From assembly GCA_052298855.1 (NCBI GenBank), contig DAVZXP010000003.1:176451-240450 (forward strand): a stretch of 64,000 bases of DNA, written 5' to 3'. Below the pieces are notes generated by a model. That model did not search any database. It saw only the letters and a program-made list of their open reading frames with translations, and had not been told where the DNA came from. The DNA is from Fimenecus sp052298855. GTDB lineage: Bacteria; Bacillota; Clostridia; Oscillospirales; Acutalibacteraceae. Both the position numbers and the translations under genes were made by a program. This document shows positions 24,510 through 34,017 of this stretch, piece by piece. Position 1 is the first letter of the stretch. Each line of letters starts with the position of its first letter.

Positions 24510-25765
24510 CTTTTTAAAAGCTCCTCTTTTTCGTAGTCTTCAACAATATTGTACCATTCGCCGTCAAGCGGTTTGCCGCATTGACGGCAATACTCGTTCC
24601 ATACTTCACCGAAAGGTAGAGTTTTTACTTCCTCACTCACTACCATAAGTTTTGTGAAATTGCCCTTGTTCTGCATTTCTTTTAATGTTGGTAGTTCGAG
24701 CAGAGCACCCAGAAGTGCTTTCTGAACATTTCTGAATCCTACCGTCCAAGCGGATATGCGATTGATGCTTGCGTCAAAATAGTCAAGCGCAATTTTCACT
24801 CTGCCGTCGAGACCGCCGCAGCGGACAATCTCCTTTGCGATTTCTTTCGTTTCATCGTCAAGTAACACAACATGGTCACTGTCCCAACGAACAGGCCTGG
24901 TAATGTGAAGGGCTATTTCGGGAAAGAAAGTGAGCAAGGCAGGGATTTTGTCGCTGACAACCTCTGTCGGATGATAATGTCCGTTATCCATAAGCGGAAT
25001 ACATTTATCCTTATTCATTGCCGCATAAGATAGCGAAAACTCTGCAGACCCGACTGTATAGCTTTCAACACCGATGCCGAACACTTTGCTTTCAACGCAC
25101 GGCTTTACTTTTTTAAAATCATAAGGCTCGGACAGAATATCGTCTATGGCTTCTTTGTATCTCATTCGGGGGCCAATTCTGTCGGCAGGAATATCCTTAA
25201 AGCCGTCGCCGGTCCAAATATTCATAATACATTGTTCGCCGAGCTCCTCGGCAAGATAGCTTGAAATTCTTATGCAGGCTTTTCCGTGCTCAATCCAAAA
25301 CCTTCTTGTTTCTTCATTCGGTGAAGAAAGGGTCAGCGGATCGCATTTGGGGTGAGAGAAAAATGTCGGATTAAAGTCACAGCCCAAACCTCTTTTTTTG
25401 CAGAAATCTACCCACTTTTTAAAGTGTTTCGGCTCGATTTTATCTCGGTTAACCCACGGGTTCTCTTTGTCGAAAATCGCATAACTTGCGTGAAGATTAA
25501 GTTTAACCTTACCCGGCACAAGAGAAATCACCTTGTCGATATCTCTCATAAGTTCTTCGGGAGTTCTCGCTCTTCCGGGGTAATTGCCTGTTGTCTGAAT
25601 ACCGCCGGTCAGCGGCTTTTCGGGGTCTGTATCAAAACCTCGAACATCGTCTCCCTGCCAGCAGTGAAGCGAAACTGAAACGCTTTTCAGCTTCTCAATG
25701 GCTTTATCGGTATCTATGCCGTATTTTGCATAGGCTCCTTTGGCATTTTCATAAGGCATTATCAT
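24506..25765 (-). CDS. rhaA: L-rhamnose isomerase
   Basis: About 419 residues from ATG 25765 (AAGGAG 6 bases before; a GTG two codons earlier is possible). Family features include SLHCWQGDDVRGFD and TGGIQTTGNYPGRAR at the start and metal-site segments such as MDNGHYHPTE and HITRPVRWDSDHVV. It interconverts L-rhamnose and L-rhamnulose with a divalent metal. The start overlaps the kinase stop (ATGA), consistent with tight coupling in the rhaB-rhaA-rhaD order. Confidence 0.96.
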   Translation of the reverse strand: MIMPYENAKGAYAKYGIDTDKAIEKLKSVSVSLHCWQGDDVRGFDTDPEKPLTGGIQTTGNYPGRARTPEELMRDIDKVISLVPGKVKLNLHASYAIFDKENPWVNRDKIEPKHFKKWVDFCKKRGLGCDFNPTFFSHPKCDPLTLSSPNEETRRFWIEHGKACIRISSYLAEELGEQCIMNIWTGDGFKDIPADRIGPRMRYKEAIDDILSEPYDFKKVKPCVESKVFGIGVESYTVGSAEFSLSYAAMNKDKCIPLMDNGHYHPTEVVSDKIPALLTFFPEIALHITRPVRWDSDHVVLLDDETKEIAKEIVRCGGLDGRVKIALDYFDASINRISAWTVGFRNVQKALLGALLELPTLKEMQNKGNFTKLMVVSEEVKTLPFGEVWNEYCRQCGKPLDGEWYNIVEDYEKEELLKR

Positions 25766-27132
25766 TTGCACTCCTTAATATCAAAAGATTGTTTTATCAC
25801 TTGCCTTGCCTCGGTAAGGCTGATTTTTTTGTCATACATAATCTGTACGGCGATATTTCCGAGTGCCGTAGCCTCGGAAAGGCCGGTAAAGACCTTCTTG
25901 CCGGTGATTTCACTTGTCAGTCGGTTGAGGTATTTATCTTTGCTTCCGCCGCCGACGATAATGATGTTCTCGATTTGCTTTCGGCATATTTTTTCGATGT
26001 CTTTAATCGCTTTGTCATAAGATTTTGCAAGCGAAATATAGACAGATTTAAGCGCATTTGCAAGAGATAAATTTTCCTCACCTAACGCCGTCCGAATTGA
26101 GGCGAGCATACTTTCCGGGGCGACAAGAGAGGGTAGATTCGGCGAGAAAGCTTTTTTATAGTCGCTTTTCATCGCCATTATCATCATTTCATCATATGTA
26201 TATTTTTTGCCGAGTTCCTTGCGAATGTTTTGAAACAGCCACATTCCCATAATATTTTCAAGAAAACGAAAGCGGTATTCGGCTCCGCCCTCATTTGTGA
26301 AGTTTGCTTTTTGTGCTTCACTTGTCAAAACCGGGAATGTGTTTTCCGTACCTACAAGTGACCAGGTGCCGGAAGAAATATACACGCTTTTTTCGTCAAG
26401 AGGGCAGGCGGCAACTGCAGAGGCGGTGTCATGGCTCGGTGCAAAAATTACCGTAGAATTAAAACCGAGTTCAGACTGAATATTCTTTGAAAATTCACCC
26501 AAAACCGTTCCGGGATTACACAGCGGCAAAAACAGGCTTTCATCAATATCAAGCATGGACAAAATTTTCTTATCCCAACCTTTACTTTCGGCATTTACAA
26601 GCCCGGTTGTTGTTGCGTTAGTGTATTCATTCGCAATTTTACCGGTAAGCTTAAAAGAAAGATAATCCGGCATCATCAGAAAGTGCCTTGCGTTTTCAAG
26701 CTTTCCGCTTTTCTTATCGCACCAAAGCTGATAAATCGTGTTGAAATCTTGAGTCTGAATGCCTGTTCGATTATACAGTCTTTTAGCTGAAATCGGGAAA
26801 TCTTCGGACGAAGATATGCCGTCTGTTCTTTTGTCACGATAAGACACACAAGGAAAAATCTCTTTTTTATTTTCATCTAAAAGTACATAGTCAACTCCCC
26901 AGGTGTCAATAGCTATCGTTTTTGGAATCTTGCCGATTTCACGGCATTTTTTAAGTCCGTTCTTGACTTCACTCAAAAATCTTTCGGTGTCCCAGACAAG
27001 TGTTCCGTTTTCATCCTTTATTCCGTTTTCAAAGCGGTAAATCTCTGTCAGCACGATTTTACCGTTTTCAACGCTTCCTAATATGTGTCTGCCCGATGAT
27101 GCACCTATATCTATGGCTAAATAGCTGGTCAT
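25762..27132 (-). CDS. rhaB: Rhamnulokinase
   Basis: 456 residues of the FGGY sugar kinase family: AIDIGASSGRHILG at the N-terminus (phosphate loop 1), IDTWGVDYVLLD, APSHDTASAVAA and YISSGTWSLVG, then the ATP-binding IIVGGGSKDKYLNRL in the second half. It phosphorylates L-rhamnulose at O1. Its start overlaps the upstream esterase stop by ATGA. All FGGY landmarks are intact. Confidence 0.95.
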   Translation of the reverse strand: MTSYLAIDIGASSGRHILGSVENGKIVLTEIYRFENGIKDENGTLVWDTERFLSEVKNGLKKCREIGKIPKTIAIDTWGVDYVLLDENKKEIFPCVSYRDKRTDGISSSEDFPISAKRLYNRTGIQTQDFNTIYQLWCDKKSGKLENARHFLMMPDYLSFKLTGKIANEYTNATTTGLVNAESKGWDKKILSMLDIDESLFLPLCNPGTVLGEFSKNIQSELGFNSTVIFAPSHDTASAVAACPLDEKSVYISSGTWSLVGTENTFPVLTSEAQKANFTNEGGAEYRFRFLENIMGMWLFQNIRKELGKKYTYDEMMIMAMKSDYKKAFSPNLPSLVAPESMLASIRTALGEENLSLANALKSVYISLAKSYDKAIKDIEKICRKQIENIIIVGGGSKDKYLNRLTSEITGKKVFTGLSEATALGNIAVQIMYDKKISLTEARQVIKQSFDIKECK

Positions 27133-28106
27133 ATTTTCACCTCTGTGCTCTTTATAAATTCTACGGCTCGATCAGTCCAGCCGTAAAGCGGAGTTTCACT
27201 ACCAAGCCCGAAACCGTGCTCTCCCGTCTTCGCCTGCTCAATTACACACTTAACATGGCATGCGTCAAGAGCTGATTTCAAATCGTTACCGTCTTTTACC
27301 GAAACGGTGCTGTCATTTTCTGCCCTGACAATATATGTCGGGGGATAAGTGCCGCATGCAAGCCTGCTTGTGTCGTAACTTCGTATTTTTTCGAGGTCAC
27401 AGTCTTTGCCGAACATACCTGCGCACATATACCTTTTTATCGGACCGTCCTTGACATTTTCCATTGTTATAAGCGGATATACAAGCAGTAATGCTTTCGG
27501 CAGCGGAAGATTATACTTCTTTGCACCGATAATATTCGTACCCCAAAGTGAAGCAATATGACCGCCTGCCGAAAAACCGCAGACACAGTATGTCTTGTAA
27601 TCAAATTTATCGGTTTCAAAAATTAGCTTGCAGCTCTTAGCCAAATCATCGAGAGGAGCAGGCAGAAGACCTTTTTCAAAGCTGTCCGGAGTTGCCGTTT
27701 CATAATTGAGACAAAAACAGTCAATTCCCAATTCATTAAATTTTGCCGCAACGGGCAAGGACTCAACCATAGTACAGACTGCCCCGTAAGCACCGCCTGC
27801 AAGGAGAATTATACAGTAATCTTCCGTTCTCTTTTGAGCCGGCAAATAGGTTAATTTAACATTTCTTTTTTCGCTTTCATTTTTATAAAGCGGAAAGACC
27901 TGAAATTCACTTTTCAAGAGCCGTTCAAGCCCAAAAATCATATCATTCGTCGCCCAGGTCGGATTTTTTTCGTGGAGCTGTTCAAGTGTCATTTCCGCAC
28001 TTTCACCCTCGAAAAAGTTTCCTCCTGAAATAAGGCAATCTTTTATATCGGTTAGTTTTGAAATATTATATATTTCTTTGAGCGTAGTATTTTTGTTTAT
28101 CATCAT
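27129..28106 (-). CDS. Alpha/beta hydrolase, esterase/acetylxylan-esterase type
   Basis: About 326 residues; the start is uncertain (ATG 28106 or 28103; TTG 28112 overlaps the previous stop). The alpha/beta hydrolase core shows LLAGGAYGAVCTMVES (oxyanion region), the nucleophile elbow CGFSAGGHIASLWG and, near the end, an Asp (AENDSTVS) and the His of GEHGFGLG. There is no signal peptide. In an operon with rhamnosidase and rhamnose catabolism it probably removes acyl groups from imported glycosides. Confidence 0.85.
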   Translation of the reverse strand: MMINKNTTLKEIYNISKLTDIKDCLISGGNFFEGESAEMTLEQLHEKNPTWATNDMIFGLERLLKSEFQVFPLYKNESEKRNVKLTYLPAQKRTEDYCIILLAGGAYGAVCTMVESLPVAAKFNELGIDCFCLNYETATPDSFEKGLLPAPLDDLAKSCKLIFETDKFDYKTYCVCGFSAGGHIASLWGTNIIGAKKYNLPLPKALLLVYPLITMENVKDGPIKRYMCAGMFGKDCDLEKIRSYDTSRLACGTYPPTYIVRAENDSTVSVKDGNDLKSALDACHVKCVIEQAKTGEHGFGLGSETPLYGWTDRAVEFIKSTEVKI

Positions 28107-28108
28107 AA

Positions 28109-28768
28109 TCAAAGTCCGATGTTCTTAGCTTGTTCGGCGGTGAGGGTGAATTCGGCAAAATCGAATTTATACTTTCCGTTATCGCCCTTAATGCTTATTT
28201 TGTATGAGTTGCCGCTTTTAGTAACTGTTGAAATAGCGGGTATTTCCCAACCGACTTTGTCAACGTAGACGGGTTTTTTATTGCCAAGTGTTAGTGTTCC
28301 ACCGGAAACAGAGTATGTATCGGCATTAAATGAAAGACTGATAGGTCCCAACGCCTTGGCTCCGTCTTTTTCCACAATGTATTTTTTCTGTTCATCATTT
28401 GCCATAATAAGCAATGCTTTAAGTGCAGGATAATCTTTTGTGGAAAGATAGTAGTCCGAGCACACAAAATCATATGTGCCGTTTGTATGAATAGTCAAAA
28501 CAGAGCTGTTTGTTCCTTTCAATACGGTTTCCTTTAAAACCGGAGCTTGTGTTGACGGTTCATCACTTGAAACCGATGAAGACGGTTCCTGATTTAACAT
28601 TGTCGGTTCCGTTGAATTTGAGACAGACTGGCTATATTCCTGCGATGGAGTGGTGGTAGGTGTTCCTGTTTCGGTTTGCGTTTCATTTTTTCCGCATCCT
28701 GCCAAAGAAATGCCGCAACCGAGAATTATTGCCAAAATAACTGCCGTAAGTTTCTTATTGTTTTTCAT
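28109..28768 (-). CDS. Lipoprotein of unknown function in the rhamnose operon
   Basis: 219 residues. A signal peptide with lipobox LAGC (cleavage before Cys about 24) is followed by a Ser/Thr/Pro-rich linker of about 50 residues and a beta-rich C-terminal domain (KGTNSSVLTIHTNGTYDFVCSDYYL ... SGGTLTLGNKKPVYVDKVG). The C-terminal domain is not recognised. It should be anchored outside the membrane and could bind the glycoside or cell-wall polymer for uptake. It lies 25 bases after the rhamnosidase and overlaps or abuts the esterase gene. Confidence 0.75.
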   Translation of the reverse strand: MKNNKKLTAVILAIILGCGISLAGCGKNETQTETGTPTTTPSQEYSQSVSNSTEPTMLNQEPSSSVSSDEPSTQAPVLKETVLKGTNSSVLTIHTNGTYDFVCSDYYLSTKDYPALKALLIMANDEQKKYIVEKDGAKALGPISLSFNADTYSVSGGTLTLGNKKPVYVDKVGWEIPAISTVTKSGNSYKISIKGDNGKYKFDFAEFTLTAEQAKNIGL

Positions 28769-28793
28769 AAAAAAACCCCATTTCTAAATTATA

Positions 28794-31343
28794 TTATTGT
28801 AAAATGTACTTTCCGCTTTCTTTTTCGTATGTTTTGCCGTTCCATTCAATTACTGCCGTGGTATTGCAGGGAACGGTTACTTCAAGCGTTTCCTCGGTTT
28901 TCTTAACTTTGATTTTTCCGTATTCCGAAATAAATTCTCTTTCCCAATTTCCGAAAACATCATCTTCAATCGGTGCAACTTTAAACTTTGAGAAGCCCGG
29001 TTCAATAGCCGAGATGCCGCAAATCTTTCTGAAAATGAAATCGTCTACTACACCGAAAGCGTAATGGTCATAGCTTGTCTTTTTTGGATTGTTTTCATCA
29101 TCGAGTGCAAACCAATCCTCCCAAATTGCCGTTGCTCCGTGTTCAACCTCAAAAAGCCATGACGGTCTTTTTGTTTGAAGCAAAATGTTCTTTGCCAAAT
29201 CCCATCTTCCGACTTTGCATAGCACATCAAGAAGATACGGCGTTGCAAGAAATCCCGTGCAAAGACAGCCGTTGTTCTTTTCAACAAGGCTGATAAGTTT
29301 ATCCGCATATTCTTTTTCGTTTTCCTCTGAAACAAGGTCAAAAGCTATTGCAAGCACATATAAACCTTGTAGATAGTCCGGAAGAATATCTGATTTCATA
29401 AGTCCGTTTTGAATTGCGTATTTGAACTTTTCTGACATCATCTTATAATACTTTTCATCATCTGTTTTCAGGATTGACGATATTTCACTCATTTTGGCAA
29501 GGGTCATATACCCGAAAAACGGAGCGATATAACAGGCGGTTTCTTTGCAAATTTCAAATCCCTCCGCCTCTCTTCCCGGCACTAACCATTCACCGAAATG
29601 AAAGCCTGTGTTCCAAAGGTAACGTTCATAGTCGTAGGGAAGCGAACTTCCTCTTTTGTTTTCCGCAGTATGAATGATGTAATCGCACCAGATTTTTATC
29701 GACTGATAATTGACTGATAAAATCTCGGCATTGCCTGTCATTTTATATATATCATAGGGAACCCAAACTATTGCATCACTCCAACCGGCAACACCGGTTA
29801 ATTCATCACCGAAAGGAGCCATTGTCTGCTTTGCAACAGCCTCGTAAACCTTGTTAAAGGGTGAAGTGATGGGAATTACTCCGTCCTCTTTTTGGTCAGC
29901 GGCAAGCCCTTTAATCCACGAAGAAAGAAACGCGGTCATATCTTCGTTTTGCATTGCGGTTTTTGCATAGACAAGAATATCTCCCGTCCAGCCAGCTTTT
30001 TCCCTTGACGGACAATCCGTAGGAACGGACATCATATTGTTTTTCTGTGAATAGCGAATGTTTTTATAAAGCCTGTTGAACCGCTCGTCATCACAAACAA
30101 AATTTCCTATGTTCTCTTTTTCGGTTGAAAGCAGAACGGCGGTAAAATCTTCTTTTACGGGATTTATCATTCCGCTGACCTTTAAGTACCTGAATCCGTG
30201 AAATGAAAATTCCGGCTCAAAAACGAAAGGCTCGCCCGAACAGACAACAATATCCGTTTGCTTTACAAGGTCGAATTGCGCGAAATAATTGCCGTCCTTA
30301 TCCGTAATTTCGGTGTGTTCAAGCTTGATTTCGGTTCCTCTTGCCCCGTTTATTTTGATTTTACATCTTCCTGCAATAACCTGACCGAAATCAACTATTG
30401 TTTCACCTTTCGTTGAAATATACACTTCCTTTGCGTCAAATTTCTCAACTGCCTTTATTTGAGGAATAGGCTGTAAACGGAGATTTTTAAGTGAATAATC
30501 GGTAGCGATTGCTTTTTTTCTTTCGCTTTCGGGCAAAGTAAAATCGACTTTTTCACCCATAAACAAATCAGAAAAAACAATATTACTCTTGCGGCAAATT
30601 TCGTTTCCGTCCGAAAAAACAACTGCCGATTTTCCGCCTTTATACTCAATTTCAAGCTGATACAAAACAGATAAATTATCTATTTTTTCGTCGGTCGTAA
30701 TTTCCGTTTGCGGACAGAAAAACCAACCGTCTCCTACGAGAAACTCAATCTTGTTTTTGCCGTTTGTCAGCATATCCGTAACATCATAAACCTGATAATT
30801 AAGGATTTTGTTGTATGGTGTATATTCCGGAGCAAGAACGGCGTCACCGACTTTTTTGCCACCGACATAAGCGTTGTATGCACCATATGCCGTCGCATAA
30901 AGTCTTGCTCTTATAACTTCGTCCGTAATATCAAAATCTTTTTCAAAATATACGGGCGGATTTTCAATTCCGTAAACAAATACCTTACTTTCGTTTCTGT
31001 CAAAAGGACTTTTTGAAAAACTTCCTTTCCATTCATCGGCGTTTAAAAATGCTGTTTCAAACTTAGATTTCAGAGCGGAGCAATTTCCTTTGTTATCCCA
31101 AACAGTGATACAGACCGAATACTGCGTTTTGGATTTTAAAGCTCCGCCGTATTTGATGAAAGACTGTTTGTTTGAAAGCACCTTGCCGCTGCTCCACACT
31201 TCACTTTTTTCATCGCATACGTTTATTTGATAGGCAGTCTGAAAGACAGAATTTTCATCACTTTCAATCTGCCATGAAAACTCCGGAGCGGCGTCAACAA
31301 AAGGCTCTTTCATATGATTGATTCTAAAATTAATTATTCTCAT
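28794..31343 (-). CDS. GH78 alpha-L-rhamnosidase
   Basis: 849 residues in the GH78 plan: N-terminal fibronectin-like and jelly-roll domains (PEFSWQIES, YNAYVGGKKVGDAVLAPEYTPYNK), an (alpha/alpha)6 catalytic barrel with VPTDCPSREKAGWTGD (general acid Glu and Asp region) and HFGEWLVPG, and a C-terminal beta domain. It hydrolyses terminal alpha-L-rhamnosyl residues by inversion. There is no signal peptide, so it works on imported glycosides, in line with the porter gene in the same operon. With the GH3 enzyme across the divergent promoter it could strip rutinose- or neohesperidose-type sugars from plant phenolics. Confidence 0.92.
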   Translation of the reverse strand: MRIINFRINHMKEPFVDAAPEFSWQIESDENSVFQTAYQINVCDEKSEVWSSGKVLSNKQSFIKYGGALKSKTQYSVCITVWDNKGNCSALKSKFETAFLNADEWKGSFSKSPFDRNESKVFVYGIENPPVYFEKDFDITDEVIRARLYATAYGAYNAYVGGKKVGDAVLAPEYTPYNKILNYQVYDVTDMLTNGKNKIEFLVGDGWFFCPQTEITTDEKIDNLSVLYQLEIEYKGGKSAVVFSDGNEICRKSNIVFSDLFMGEKVDFTLPESERKKAIATDYSLKNLRLQPIPQIKAVEKFDAKEVYISTKGETIVDFGQVIAGRCKIKINGARGTEIKLEHTEITDKDGNYFAQFDLVKQTDIVVCSGEPFVFEPEFSFHGFRYLKVSGMINPVKEDFTAVLLSTEKENIGNFVCDDERFNRLYKNIRYSQKNNMMSVPTDCPSREKAGWTGDILVYAKTAMQNEDMTAFLSSWIKGLAADQKEDGVIPITSPFNKVYEAVAKQTMAPFGDELTGVAGWSDAIVWVPYDIYKMTGNAEILSVNYQSIKIWCDYIIHTAENKRGSSLPYDYERYLWNTGFHFGEWLVPGREAEGFEICKETACYIAPFFGYMTLAKMSEISSILKTDDEKYYKMMSEKFKYAIQNGLMKSDILPDYLQGLYVLAIAFDLVSEENEKEYADKLISLVEKNNGCLCTGFLATPYLLDVLCKVGRWDLAKNILLQTKRPSWLFEVEHGATAIWEDWFALDDENNPKKTSYDHYAFGVVDDFIFRKICGISAIEPGFSKFKVAPIEDDVFGNWEREFISEYGKIKVKKTEETLEVTVPCNTTAVIEWNGKTYEKESGKYILQ

Positions 31344-31352
31344 GGTTACCCC

Positions 31353-32552
31353 TCATTTTAAAATATTAAACACAAGTTCTTCGACCTTTTGACTGACCTT
31401 TGAAGAAGAACCGCCGATGTTGCTTACATTCGTAGCAAACACACATTCCAGATTATCCTTAGGTGAAACAAAAAAATGTGTGCCAAATGCGCCACTCCAG
31501 CCATATGTACCTTCTGTTACAGGTAGATTGCCTTTCTGAGGATTTTGCCTTATTTGTACACCAAGTCCCCATACGCAACCCGGAGAAGGCTCAAGATGCC
31601 GTGCAGGTGCCTCCGTCTGCATTAATTCAACTGCTTTTTCACTTAAAATTCGTTTGCCTTTAAATAAACCCTTGTTCAGCAGCATATGTGCAAAATGCTC
31701 ATAATCCTCTGCAGTACAGTATAATCCGCCAGAGCCGCATACATATTTACTGTCAGAATCGATTTTGGCAAATCCGTCTTTGTCACTTTTTGTATCTGTA
31801 ACATTTTTTAGTCCGAACGGAGTTTTTTTATAAAGTTCAACCGTCCGTTTTTTCTGCTCATCATTGATATGAAATGATGCATCATTCATTTCAAGCGGTT
31901 CAAACAATTCATCCTTGAAATAATCAGCAGCACTTTTCCCTGAAATCACTTCAACAAGTCTTGCAAGAATATCAAAATTTGCAAGCGGTGAATATCCGGT
32001 GCCTGTACCCGGCTGAAAATCCAGCGGTCTTGAAGCATATTTTTCTGTTTGCCTTTCAAGAGTTGTTCTGAGTTCTTTATCCTTAAAATGCATAGCATAA
32101 CCGCCAATACCCTGCTCAATTCCTGATGAATGGGACAACAAATCTCTAAAAGTAAGCTCTCTGTTTGCAGCTTCTGTTTTAGCCTTATCAGGAGTGTATG
32201 TAATAAGCCCGAGCAATGAATTTATCGGATTTTTCGGAGGAAACGGATATCGTCTGTCATTAACAACCCGCATATTTTTAAATGAAGAAATATATTTTGA
32301 AATCGGATCATCTATATCAAGCCTGCCATCATCATAAAGCTTCATAATGGCAGCAGCGGTAACAGGCTTTGTCATTGACATCATTTTAAAAATGCTGTTG
32401 TATTCAATCGGTTTACCTGTTTCAAGATTTGAAAATCCCCATTTGCCTTTATAAATAATTTCGTCATTTTTTCTTACAAGCAATACGCCGTTCGGAATTG
32501 TTTTTTTAGCAATATAACTATTAAATATAATATCAATTTTGTTGTTTTTCAT
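31353..32552 (-). CDS. Serine hydrolase of the class C beta-lactamase/esterase family
   Basis: 399 residues without signal peptide. The SxxK nucleophile motif is SMTK near residue 56, then a Tyr motif (TGYSPLANF) near residue 170 and a C-terminal GWSGAFGTHFFV in place of the KTG box. Intracellular members of this family (EstB-like) are esterases, not beta-lactamases. Its location between the rhamnosidase and the porter suggests deacylation of an imported substrate. Antibiotic hydrolysis is unlikely without export. Confidence 0.88.
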   Translation of the reverse strand: MKNNKIDIIFNSYIAKKTIPNGVLLVRKNDEIIYKGKWGFSNLETGKPIEYNSIFKMMSMTKPVTAAAIMKLYDDGRLDIDDPISKYISSFKNMRVVNDRRYPFPPKNPINSLLGLITYTPDKAKTEAANRELTFRDLLSHSSGIEQGIGGYAMHFKDKELRTTLERQTEKYASRPLDFQPGTGTGYSPLANFDILARLVEVISGKSAADYFKDELFEPLEMNDASFHINDEQKKRTVELYKKTPFGLKNVTDTKSDKDGFAKIDSDSKYVCGSGGLYCTAEDYEHFAHMLLNKGLFKGKRILSEKAVELMQTEAPARHLEPSPGCVWGLGVQIRQNPQKGNLPVTEGTYGWSGAFGTHFFVSPKDNLECVFATNVSNIGGSSSKVSQKVEELVFNILK

Positions 32553-32558
32553 ACTTAA

Positions 32559-34001
32559 TCAATACTTTTGTGAAAGCTGCTGTTCACATTCCTCTCTTGT
32601 AATTTCACCGCCGTTGCACTTTGCCATAAGTTCAACATCTTTATCCTTCATTTTATAGAATGCCATAACAACTATACCAAGAATCGTACCTATAGCAGGA
32701 ATAAGTGTATAAACAATCCAAAGCATATTCAAGGCTGATTCAGGCTGTGCAACACCCTGAGAGGCAATATCGGCAAAGTCAGTTGCTTCAATCTCAACCC
32801 AGCCTGAAAGGCCGAGGAGGAAAAGTCCCAAAGAGGAAGCGACACCCTGTGTAAGCTTTGTTACAAAAGAATTAAGTGCAAAGAAAATACCCGAGCAATC
32901 TTTACCCGTCTTATATCTTGTATATTCTATCGTATCGGGAACAAGAAAGCTCTTTGCAATATTTGCGACATTACCGGGCAGCGACTGAACAACCATAAGA
33001 ATGCAAATAAGAACAAAATGGCTGGATCCTACAAAGAATATGGAAAGAAGAGGTATTCCGCCTAATAAACCGCAAACAACGATTGTTTTTACCTTGCCGA
33101 ATTTTTTTGTTATTTTCGCCGTGTTCAACTGAGCAATAAGACCCGGTACTGCCGAAATGGCAATCGGAACAATAAAAATCATTGAATTACCGAAATGATA
33201 GTATGCAACGAAATTGGCAAGGTTTGCTCCCGTTGCAAGACACGAAGTAATAACTGTACTTAAAAGCAAAATAAACATATATTTATTTGTTCTGACACAG
33301 TCAAACATATCCTTGAAAGTGTAGTGTTCTTCTTCTGCCGATACATTTTTAAGCCCGACATTGTATTCTTTTATACCCGTAAGCATCGGAAGCATTCCAC
33401 ACAAGAAAATCACAGAAGAACCGACAACAACATTTTTAATCGGTAAACCAACTTTTTCGCTTATGAGGGTATAGAAAATAATGCCGATAAACATTATAAT
33501 GCCGTTATTTAAAATCGAACGGTTTTGAATAATTGCGTTTCTTTCGTCAAGGTTATCTGTTATTGAAACGGCAAGTGAGTTCATCGGAACCTCAACCAAG
33601 GTGTAGCTCAAATCATAAAGCAGATAGAAAACAGCGAACCAAATAAGCTTTACGGTTTCCGAAAGCTGCATGGGCATCATAAAAAACAGAACCGTAAACA
33701 GCGGAAACAGCCAAAAGGTTTTTCTGAACCACGGCAAATATTTTCCGCTTCCTTTGATTTTTATTCTGTCAATCAAAAAGCCGAAAATAACATCATCAAA
33801 AGAGTCTATTATTTTAACAAAAAGCGTAATAGCTGCCATTTTGCCCGGATGTATCCCCTGCATTAGCAGGAACATTGTCATAAAGGTTGTAATTATTGCA
33901 CCCTCGCAGGTTCTTGCAAGGTCGCCTATGTAATATCTCGCACGCTGACCTGTTGTTGTCAGCCAGGTTGATTTGTCAATTTTTTCTTTTTGTTTCAGCA
34001 T
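32559..34001 (-). CDS. GPH-family glycoside:cation symporter (MelB-like MFS)
   Basis: 480 residues with about 12 membrane segments. The N-terminal part (YYIGDLARTCEGAIITTFMTMFLL, DSFDDVIFGFLIDRIK with the acidic cation site) is typical of the GPH/MelB family, which couples glycoside or pentoside uptake to Na+ or H+. The C-terminal cytoplasmic tail (MKDKDVELMAKCNGGEITREECEQQL) is short. It lies 6 bases before the beta-lactamase-like esterase gene and probably imports the rhamnose-containing glycoside that the intracellular enzymes process. Confidence 0.9.
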   Translation of the reverse strand: MLKQKEKIDKSTWLTTTGQRARYYIGDLARTCEGAIITTFMTMFLLMQGIHPGKMAAITLFVKIIDSFDDVIFGFLIDRIKIKGSGKYLPWFRKTFWLFPLFTVLFFMMPMQLSETVKLIWFAVFYLLYDLSYTLVEVPMNSLAVSITDNLDERNAIIQNRSILNNGIIMFIGIIFYTLISEKVGLPIKNVVVGSSVIFLCGMLPMLTGIKEYNVGLKNVSAEEEHYTFKDMFDCVRTNKYMFILLLSTVITSCLATGANLANFVAYYHFGNSMIFIVPIAISAVPGLIAQLNTAKITKKFGKVKTIVVCGLLGGIPLLSIFFVGSSHFVLICILMVVQSLPGNVANIAKSFLVPDTIEYTRYKTGKDCSGIFFALNSFVTKLTQGVASSLGLFLLGLSGWVEIEATDFADIASQGVAQPESALNMLWIVYTLIPAIGTILGIVVMAFYKMKDKDVELMAKCNGGEITREECEQQLSQKY

Positions 34002-34017
34002 GGCTTACGTCTCCTTT

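Noticed and set aside
31353..32552. Beta-lactamase resistance gene
   Set aside because: No signal peptide, esterase-like C-terminal motif and placement in a sugar operon indicate an intracellular esterase.
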